From: Acanthaster planci | Taxonomy: Eukaryota; Echinodermata; Asteroidea; Valvatida; Acanthasteridae | Assembly: GCF_001949145.1 (NCBI RefSeq) | Contig: NW_019091520.1 | Span: 503,742 to 555,404 of the forward strand | DNA: 51,663 nucleotides | Reading direction: 5' to 3' | Shown: piece by piece, positions 1 through 9,500 of the stretch | Layout of the letters: every line of letters starts with the position of its first letter | How positions within the stretch are numbered: position 1 is the first letter of the stretch | Made by a program: the position numbers and the translations under genes | The notes under the pieces: generated by a model | The model's input: only the letters and a program-made list of their open reading frames with translations | Told to the model about the DNA's origin: nothing | The model's database searches: none

Positions 1-1796
1 CAAAAATAACTTTGTTACAATTTATATTGCAGATGTACATCTGTATCGTGAACATCGCCACATATGCAGTATTATATGGTGTCAGCAACCCCACCCTCCC
101 AAACACACTTTTGCAAATTTCAATCGCCAGGCAAGTCACTCCCTCTCCCACAATTTCCCATCCCCGCCCCCTAAAATACTCGCCACACATTTACGCCACT
201 GATATATCAGGGAGAATGGACGAGGAACTGTAGAAACTGACGGGGAATCTACAGTTCTGAGTCTATTCTCTGACTTCAACTGTTTCCCGTTGTTACACGA
301 ACATGGGTCTTTGATACTCTCCTCGTTAAATACGCACGGGCTTGGGCTGCGTTAAACAAAGAATTCGTGCAGTCAACACCATCAGTACTAGATACATACT
401 TTCGCCACTTCCTCTTGCGCCTTAGAGTTATTATTATACGTGTGCCATTGCAGCGAAAACTAGTAAAACCACCATGGGACTCTTTGAAATTGAGGAGCGA
501 TACATCAACTTCATGAGAGTATTTGTGCAGTCAACACTCAGTGCTGGTGCTGGATACCTGTGTGACCGGTTGCCGAAGTATCGTCAACGGTCCCGTTTTG
601 CTGTATGTCCTTTTATTTGGAGTGCGCCCCATAAATTTAGTTAGTGCGCCCTCATTCGTCCTGAATGTTCTTTGCTCCCCAGGAATGTCATGTTTCTTGA
701 AATTACGTAACTAGTACATGTACGAGAGATTCTATTGTAGCTGGACACACCCTTTTGGGTTTGATTTACTATATACAATGTGTATGCACGATTACCTTTG
801 CTTTCTGCCTTTCATCTTTCAAGATGTGCTAACCTAGACGCTGGCCTGTCCTACCTGTGCTGCTTGCTTGCCACACCAGCTGTGTCACATATTGCATGTA
901 TATGTTTTTAGGGTTTTTGTTTTGATTGACGAATCTATGGGACAACAATAAACTCACTCATCACAGCAGATTTGTGTCCAATCCATCCCTTACCGGGAGT
1001 TTATTCTCTCCACCTCGTGGGTACTTGGGTTCCACTCCAGGGGGGCGCGCGAGCGCTGCCGCTACACCACTGCTATGGCAGATTTCATTTTCTTTAGAAA
1101 TTAACTGCTGTGTAAGTATATGGCAATAACCCAGCGAAAATCCTTTTTCACAGAAATTGTCCCAGGTAGCAAATTTGGGGTTCAAATTTTCAACATGAAA
1201 ACCTGTAACCTGAGCCATGTCTTCCTTGATTTACATCAAAGCAAAAGCGCCATCACTTGTCTAGAAATGCTTGGTCATTTTTTAATGTTTAAAAAAGTGC
1301 ACCGTTCAGTTCAGGTAACTCAAAAAAGATGTCCAACAGTCTTCATATATGGAAGAAGAGTATAGAGATACACAGAAAGTGATTCTAAAAAAAATCATTT
1401 GAAGAAATCGGACAAATTATGTTTTTGTTGTACGTAAAGATACATTCTTTAAAAAAAATTCTTATAAATATTGTAGTGTTGCTCGATTTAAAAACAAAAA
1501 AGTTTTCTATTCAGTTTACACCCTTAGGTTTGATAAAAAGAATACACTTTGATAATTAAACCTTTTGCTTTGGTTCGAATCAGACGGTTTTCAGTTAGTA
1601 ATGGAAAAAATCTTGAATAAAAAACAAACATAGAGTGAGAAAAAAGTCAGCGCTTACTATTTCATTATTGCTTGGTTTAATTAAGAATTGTATCTAACGC
1701 TGTCATTTTAATGTTAACGATTGGAAAGTATAGATATAGAAAAACCTCGAGGTTTTCAATGTTTCCCTATCTGCAATACATAATTATCTTGTTGCA
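1..1796. other. Intergenic, no gene recognised
   Basis: Open frames here are short and overlap on both strands with no recognisable motif. The part from about 1370 to 1760 is very AT-rich. Apart from the weak SINE-like stretch near 1015-1090, I see nothing. Confidence 0.6.
1015..1090 (-). repeat. Possible tRNA-derived SINE fragment
   Basis: On the minus strand, GTGGTGTAGCGGCAGCGCTC resembles the A box of tRNA-type SINEs. About 25 nt further, a weak B-box-like GAGTGGAACCC follows. There is no full tRNA fold and I see no second copy in the window. Confidence 0.3.
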
Positions 1797-3320
1797 GTGA
1801 CGTCCAATTCTGTCTGCTTTTGCATTCGCCTGAAATATAAAAAAGGTGTAGACAAGCATCTATAGCATGACGCATAATAATTCTGGGATGTACGTATACA
1901 GACATTTGCTTTGGGGCCAGATTAAAACAAAATGTATATTTTTTACCCACCAAAGAGCACAGATGGTTTTAAGAGTTCACATAGTTGCACTAACTGCACT
2001 GTCTGGGGAATCTATACCAGGCACAAAATGGGACAAAGGGGTACCCCCCCAACAATCCAATCCCTTTACACACTCAGACCTATTGTCACTTAACACATTC
2101 CCCCCAGAGGTGTGAAACGAATTCCTGAGATACCAGTATTATAATGACCCAAAGAAGGCAGGGGTTATGTCTGTCCCTGAGTTTACTTCATATTATGGGG
2201 AATCGGTGCAATGAAAAACGACGTCAACCTGAGTACGTATCAAGAGTGCTTCACAATATGGAGCTTTGTGCACGAGAGTGGAAGGCTCCTAACTTCTTCT
2301 ACACATTCCATGGGGAAGTGGTGAACCATGATTCAAGCCGTCGACAAGCCATGGCTGTAGATCACTGTGTTCAAACGCGACCTCTAACTGAATTAGCAGC
2401 ACGAAGTGTTCAGCTTTCTTTGTGTCCCATAATATTGTGATGGGTCACAGGTGATTGTATGGACATTGCCACCGTCCATTGTATCGCAGATGTTTGTTAG
2501 GAGAATGCCCATTGTATTTACTTGAATTACCTTACACACCTGTGGTTCTTTTAACTTTACAGTGTGGGTTAGCACCCATAACTGTGTGCGATTTATAATT
2601 TGTTTTTGAAATATGTATTATGAAAACTTGTAGAGAACGGCATTCCTATTTTCAAATCGCACTTACAATGTGCATAAAACGTAAACCTCCGGTAGCAACG
2701 CATAAAATGAAAGCTGTTACGGTTGTAGTCTAAAGCGACCATCATAATGTTTTGCCTTTCATGTATGACTATAGTGGAGTACAAGCACACAATTTCCTTT
2801 TATACTTACGTCCTTGGTACAATGGACGGTGGTAATATCAGTACGTTCACCTGTGGTGCATCACAATATTATGGGACACAACGACAGCTGAACACTTAAT
2901 AGTGCTGATTGAATTTGAGGTCACCTTTGAATAAAGTGATCTGTAGCCATGGCTCGTCAGCAGCGTGAATCATTGTTCACCCACTGTGCCATGGAATGTG
3001 TTATAGCCACCCACTCTTGTGCACAAAACCTCCATACTGGGAAACACTCTTGGCACCTACTCAGGTCGACGTTGTTTTTCCTATTGCACCGACCCCTCAA
3101 ACCGTGCAGTTAATGCAACTACGTGAACTCGTAAAGCATCTTGGCTGTACGGTGGGTGCAAACTATATGTTTTCTTACATCTGGCCTCAAAGCAAATGTC
3201 TGTATATGTTTAGCCTAGAATAATCATGCATCATGCTGTATGTGCTTGTATGTGCTTGTCTACACCTAAAAGGCCCGTTCATATTTCAGGCGAATGCAAA
3301 AGCGGATGTGGACGTCACTA
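1797..3320. repeat. Large imperfect inverted repeat (foldback-like structure)
   Basis: The left arm is about 1797-2483 (with the MITE at 2013-2196 inside). The right arm is about 2818-3320. The spacer is about 2484-2817. Read in opposite directions, the arms share CCACCGTCCATTGTA, GTGTCCCATAATATTGTGA, CATTCCATGG, CAAGAGTG, GACGTC and CAGACATTTGCTTTG. Neither arm encodes a recognisable protein. Part of the arm sequence recurs once more near 24445. Confidence 0.85.
2005..2204 (-). mobile_element. MITE copy 1 with 8-bp target duplication (184 bp), reverse orientation
   Basis: The element at 2013-2196 is flanked by GGGGAATC at 2005-2012 and 2197-2204. Its reverse complement aligns along its full length with the element at 12491-12675; shared blocks include GGGGTACCCCCC, CAATCCC, TTAACACAT, GGAATTCC-type and TCATAT. 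It interrupts the left arm of the large inverted repeat, which is continuous in the right arm, so it is a later insertion. Confidence 0.85.
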
Positions 3321-3448
3321 CAAGTTGCCAGCTAAATTTGCCTCAAGTTGAAATCTGTTCAGCCTTGCGAATTTGCAACGCGACCATTTATTTCATCTGA
3401 CATCACAAAATTTTCGTATTCGCTTTCGCCGGGAGTTTGAACCTGCCT
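3271..3448. mobile_element. Possible small palindromic MITE at the outer end of the inverted repeat
   Basis: The ends resemble each other as inverted repeats: AGGCCCGTTCATATTTCAGG at the left and the complement of GCCGGGAGTTTGAACCTGCC at the right, each followed inward by GCGAAT-type sequence and a GACGTCA/GATGTCA core. The flanks offer a possible TAA target duplication. The left half also appears at the outer end of the opposite arm (about 1797-1850). Confidence 0.45.
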
Positions 3449-4649
3449 TAAGATTGTAACACTTTCGTTGTTACACTTTTACCCTTTGTTGTTAACTCTG
3501 AAGGTGTATTTTTACTTTTAGCCAAAAAATAAAAGAATCTTTGGCAACTTCAGGCAAAATCTGACTGATTATCTAGTATGTACGGGTGGAAATACTCAAT
3601 TTATCAAGTGTTCCAGGGTACTGAGTGTGAGTCATCATGGTATCGTAGATATGTCACTGTCTAGAAGATAAGTTCCCTCTATTAACTGTCGCTGTAGTAC
3701 CCTTCTACACTAAACATCTATGGATGACTCTCGTTGTTACCAAATATGGGGGACCCAGTAAAGTGTTCGCTCTATCCGGAATTCGCTGAATGCACCGGAC
3801 GTATATGGGCTCGAATCACCAATACTGTGAAAATTAATTCTTTTGTAAATGTTTGTCACCATGGCGCTCGACAAACCTCCTTAACCTTGGACCCCATATT
3901 AAAATTAAAGTATCATTAGAAAATCATTTGAAAAGTGTGTTTAACTCTCTTTTAGAATCTGTTAAAATCTCCCTGGGGTCTTCAAAACTGAAGACATTAC
4001 ATTTTTTTCACAGTCTGTAAGGCAACAAAGAAGTCAATTTATAGTCCTGACATTATACATTACGTTTCAATTATTACAGGGTTTCCAAGAATACTATTAT
4101 TAGCCTTTCGTGTAAAGCCACATATGTCCTTTTTAAAATCTCTCCTCACAATTTTGCATGTAAAATTCTTTGACATTTTCAAGTTAATTGCTATTTATAT
4201 GTAGCTACACACTTGCCAACGTACGTGTACACATGTATGTATGCCCTCTAATCTAAAGCACTAATACAGTGATCTGTGTACTACATTGTATGAATACTCC
4301 ATTGTATGAATTTACACGTACAGATAAAATGTAATGGACACACTGAACATGATAACTAATTTTGTTTTAATACTTTTCTCATTAAAGCAAGAACTTGATT
4401 TCAAAAATTAAAAAAAATAGTTAAAAAAGCGAAAGTCTGGCCCAAAATAGGTTTTATATACTATCAGATAAATTTACACTCTTAAGTATATGTACTTGTA
4501 AGTACATGTACTACGCCCTAACCACATGGAAGGGCAGATCGCGTCAAAAATGGTGTACGTTTACTACTCGTCAACACCAGCGAGCACAGCAAGTTTAATC
4601 AAAATTGGAAGACCTATAGGTCAAAAGGTGTGTTGGTCTGACATGGAAT
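3449..4649. other. Intergenic, no gene recognised
   Basis: AT-rich sequence with short palindromic GTACATGTAC-type words (about 4490-4512). There is no supported gene and no repeat with a second copy in this window. Confidence 0.6.
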
Positions 4650-5830
4650 GACTCACAGATCCCATCATCTGTTTATTCCTATCGGTGAATATTTGTGATA
4701 ATCTAATTAATTTCAAGAATGCTTAATTGATTAACTGGGCTATGATTTATCTTAAGCAAGGTGTATCTATTCATTATAAACGATGTTACAATGAAGTGTA
4801 CATCTAAAACAAATTATGAAATAGATACATAAAGACAATAGATTGTGATATGTTGCTCAGGACAAACTTAACGTACCCACAAAAACGCAAAGGCTGACGC
4901 TCAGTGACGGCCCTTCATAAGACAGATATATTTCAGTTTCACTATCCGTTTGCTTTGCAATGTTAAGTGTGCAACAGAGGGGGGGGGGTTGGTGGGAAAG
5001 ACACGGAGGTACTGGAATTTTCAAATAATTTCGCACGACCTTCAGCGCGCCACATGAGAACTAGTTTGCCTGAGTGTAAACTCATACCTATACATGACTT
5101 GACAGTTATGTCTACCAATACGTCATACAAGGGCACAAGCTCAATGGCAGGCGGGCCAGTTCTTTTAGCCAGAACCCTATGCGACATGAATAATTCTGTG
5201 TTGTAGCGAGATGTTGCGCAGTTAATCCCAAGTGGCCCTTAACGGAGGATTAATCATGTTTCGACCATTTTGCACATGGGGCTAGAATAAATTGATTTTA
5301 TTTCTAAGAGACTATCACAGTCGTTCAACCTGGCATGTTTGAAAAATTCATATCAGTATAAAGGAACAAGGTACAGTTTGTTTTCTGTTATTGTTCTTTC
5401 TTTTGAAATTGTAAAGGGGCTCAGTAATTGGGTGTGGTCGCATTAATGGATTTTCTCAGAAGTTTCAAACTGAAACACGTCAATAGTAAAAAGGATCATC
5501 GTTTCCTCTGTGTGATTTGCTTCAGTGGTGTGCACTTGGCGCGGATGACTGGAATGCGTCAGTTGTATGGTGTTATTAGTTGGTGGCTGGTCGAGGTTGG
5601 TAATTAATGGGGCGATAAGCGACCGTACATAGTCCAACCAATTTGCACTTTAATATGATATGATTTTTATATTCTGTGATAGGCGGATTAACTGACAAGA
5701 ATTTCATTTAGAATTGACAAATTTTCCTTTCAGTTCCTTTGAACGTATTGTACGCGGTAAAGCCATTGTTAATTCATCATTGTTAAAGGAATTTTGTACT
5801 GTGCAATTTTGCCGCAACCAGTTATCACCC
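4650..5830. repeat. Upstream duplicated block, copy A
   Basis: This stretch aligns with about 25125-26200. Shared landmarks in the same order include CATCTGTTTATT/CGTCTGTTTATT, AATTTCAAGAATG, GAAGTGTACATC, CAGTTATGTCTACCA, GACATGAATAATTC and GGCGATAAGCGACC. The frames inside are not conserved, so it is a non-coding duplication. It ends about 0.55 kb before the start codon of gene A. Confidence 0.85.
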
Positions 5831-5904
5831 CTCAGGTCGCTGCGAACAGAGATTGGAGTTTGATGTAACGGGAATTTTTTCCACAGGCAATTCCCGTAAT
5901 CCAT

Positions 5905-5980
5905 CCGTCAGTCGGGGCGTCGGCCAGTCGGTCAGTCCGTCTTTCTGTCTGTCGGACTGACTGGCTGTCGGGCTGTCTAT
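5905..5980. repeat. GTC-rich low-complexity tract
   Basis: Irregular repeats of CAGTC, GTCGG and CTGTC words (for example GGCCAGTCGGTCAGTCCGTC). It lies between the duplicated block and gene A. Confidence 0.6.
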
Positions 5981-6378
5981 TCCTCCCTAGGTTAAATCAG
6001 CGCAGCATAAACTGTTTTCCACTGATGCCCAAGCGTTTCCAAGGAATAAATTATTACTATAAAAAGTTCACAAAAACTACAATTTGCAATCAGGATATAG
6101 ACACATAAGTGTTTAAAAATTAACCACTCTAAAATAATGATAATCGACTTTATGACGGGCAATAAAATTAACAAAAAACTTACAATACCTCCCACGAACT
6201 TATGCTTAGTAGTTTTAACCACTCGACTACCGAGCGACTCCAGTGGGCATTGAGTATAGAGTTTCTATGAGTATACGTCGGTGTAAAGAGAAAGCCTGCA
6301 ATTAAATCTTTTAATCAATTTGCAATTTGATTTAATTCTACCCTTGACAATGACACAGTTGTGATTCAAGTCTTGAAA
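5981..6378 (+). other. 5' flank of gene A
   Basis: It probably contains the promoter and 5' UTR, but I see no unambiguous TATA box or initiator. Confidence 0.4.
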
Positions 6379-6577
6379 ATGAATGCTCAGTGCGTCGCAG
6401 GTTGTGGTAACGCGGGCTGGTATGCCGTCCTCTGTCTCCACGTCAATTGGCTGCTTTGGACAGGACTCCTCAAAGGTCTAGGGGTGCTGCTGCCGACTCT
6501 TCAAGAGCAATTCGCGAGCGACACGTGGGTGATTGGTGGATTGATAGCGACTATAACTGCTGCTGGCAGTTTTGCAG
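6379..6577 (+). CDS. Gene A exon 1 (residues 1-67, TM1 and TM2)
   Basis: The exon starts at the ATG of MNAQCV and ends TTTGCAG|GTACAT, 199 nt, leaving phase 1. It ends inside the GSFAG segment at the end of TM2. It is the same length as exon 1 of genes B and C. Confidence 0.92.
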
Positions 6578-9500
6578 GTACATACATGCACTTTAGTAAA
6601 GGCCAATACTCGAAAACTCTGGTACCCTTACAAACGTTTCTAAAACTTCCGAAAAATAAATATCTGAAAAAAAAATCTTACACCCTACTTTGTGCTCGGA
6701 AGACTTTATTTTGTTTGTGCATATATGTAGAGTGAACTACATCTTAATTTTTTTTTTCACTTTGTAAGGTTGAACCTTCGTCAAACTTGCCCCAAGCAAA
6801 GTCACTATAGCAAAATATGCCTCGAAGCATGACGTGATCACGCGGTCATCAATTGGTTTTGAAAATAAATGTACATAATTTGCAACAACCGGACTTTGGC
6901 ACTTTTATCGATCTGACTGACTACATAATGGTGCACACTCTTAGTGCACAAGCTAGAAAGGGTCCAAAAACAAAATCGTCATAATGATATCATCAGGTGT
7001 CAAGTGACATAGCATTTAAGGTGCAAAATGCAAAGCCCTATATCTCCTGAAGTAAAATTCCAACTGAGTTAAAATTTTGCAGGTAACTAGAAAGCGAAGT
7101 CTGATGGATCCAAATTGGCTTTGAAGTTTGTCCAATGATTTGTTCTGTTTATCAACTATTGTCTGCTAGCAACTATGCATATAATATTGTTTTTGTCAAG
7201 TGCATTTTTTCAAAATTTATAAAAATGCCAAAATGCCGTATGTTTTGTTGGGAACAGTGTAACTCTTGTCTTCTCTTCCTTATTCATATCTTCATCAAAG
7301 TTACTTAAAGCAAAGAACCTACAGCAAAGATGTGTCTGATAGCATGACATCATGAAGACGTCACTGTGGGATTTATTATTAAATTTAGATACATTTGTTT
7401 TTCCTCTGATGTGCATGTCCGATCAGGTTTAAACATTGCTTGTACTGTTTGTGTACAAGACATGCATCATATATAAGGGTGGTCACAGATCTTGACGCGC
7501 CGCCGAACATGGGGCTGTGGAAATGAGTCGGTGCACAGTACAGGAATTTAATACTGAAATGCGAATTTAACTACTACTGTTTGATTGTTAGCCATCCCAA
7601 CTTCTTTTTCTTTTCAACAAAAAGTGTGTTCGTCTTGTCATACTTACAATGCATCCCGCGGGCAAAAGTAATAGTATAAATGATACAAGACTCCACCATT
7701 AAGATCTGCTTTAGTATTTAATGAACCTACCGAATAGTTCACAAAGTATAAAGAATATGGTGTGAATAACAAAACTGTTAGTCTTATTTACCCAGTATTT
7801 ACCTTCATTTACTACAAGAAAATGCTTGGCCTCAATTTTAACACAATGAGGCAAACGGTGCATTATGAAACAAGGTTGTTAGCAACAAGGGATGAACTAT
7901 CTGATTGGCCGCCTATACCAACAAAATGGAGGTCAGATAAGGGAAAACACTTTCGATCTGATGGGAACGGGACGTATTACAGGGAGGATAATTTATGGGG
8001 ACAAACATTGCACAGGTGATTGTTTCTTGTTAAGAAGACTGCATCCAGTATGTCAACACAACGCGTGCGCAGTCGGAGCCGACACTTTTTGTACTTTTTG
8101 GGGGGTAATTTATTTAAACAGGGAATGGGCCCGGTGCAGAACTGCGTACTTTTATACTTCTAAACGTGTGATGACTATCCCTCCTTGGTGTTGAAATTAA
8201 ACCCCGTGGTGTTAAATTGAACTAGCACAGAAATTGGAAATTTACAGTGCAGCTTTACAGGAACACGATCAGTGCCTTGATTGTGCAAGGTCCAGGATAG
8301 GAAGGGACTGCACTATGCACATGAAAGACCCAACAAGACAGCTTCTCCTGTTTCCTTATCCAAGTTCTGATTAGGTTGTTATCATATCCTATGCAGGTCC
8401 GTTATCTAGGCCATTGGAGGTGTTATTTGGTACCCGTATCGTGGTCACAGTCTGCGGATTCCTCTTAGGGACGTCTGTCATCGTCTCGTCCTTCTCGACC
8501 AGCGCTATCCAGATGACACTGGCTCTATCCTTAATCGCCGGTACTTTTTTTTTTTCATTCCGAGTAAAAGCAAGTTGATTAGCCTTGATCAGTTACTCAC
8601 CTTTCGTTAATATACCTAAGTTTACTGCTCTGTATTTGTTAAACCCTCACAGCAATATAGCCAATGGCAGCATACACAATATATTTCATGTAAATGGTCC
8701 AAATGGAATCGGCTGTTGGAATCAGCCATGCCCAATTGTTCGGAACCATTTGTCTTATTAAGCAGTGTTTGTGAAACTATTGTTAACTATAGTCGTCACT
8801 CGAACTACTTAACACAAAATGGACGTCGATAATTTTGCACGACAAACGAGGGCACGTTGGAGGGACAGTAGTTAACAGTAACTTAACTAACAAAACCTGA
8901 ACGATAGATAGTTTGTTCTATGAAGTCTAGCATTTGGAATCAGACCCATGGAGAAGGAAGCCCCGCTGGCTGTTATTGTTATTATTACAGTACGGAGTGA
9001 ACAAATCCCATGAAAATAATTCTACGAGATTTCAGTAACAATATGCCCTATGGGAATCGTAGGCAACGTGGAAATGTGGTAAAGATCAGATTAAAAGACA
9101 ATGAACAAGGGTAGCTCGATTGAAACTGAAAAAAAAATGCTCCAAAGGCCTTGAGGTAAGTGGGCTTTCTTCAAAACGTTTTCTGAATGCTTGAACTTAT
9201 GCAAAAGTGTTGTGCCTATGAACGACCTGTCATAGACCATAATTATGCACGCATGCACACAAAATGCTCTTGGCGGCAAGAAGTGTGAGCAGGCCATTGG
9301 GAATGCACAGGGGTGCGACTTGGAGGATTATTTTTCTCTCAGGTTTTCTTACTTTGTTATATTTTTCTTTAGAAGATCCAGTTGAATTGTGTTTGCTATT
9401 AGTTTCTAATTTAAGTGGAATGTTTAGTGCTGCGTAGAAAGATTTTATAATCGTAAATTTCCTTGGTGCACGAGATAGCCGTTTGGTAGTAGCATTAATT

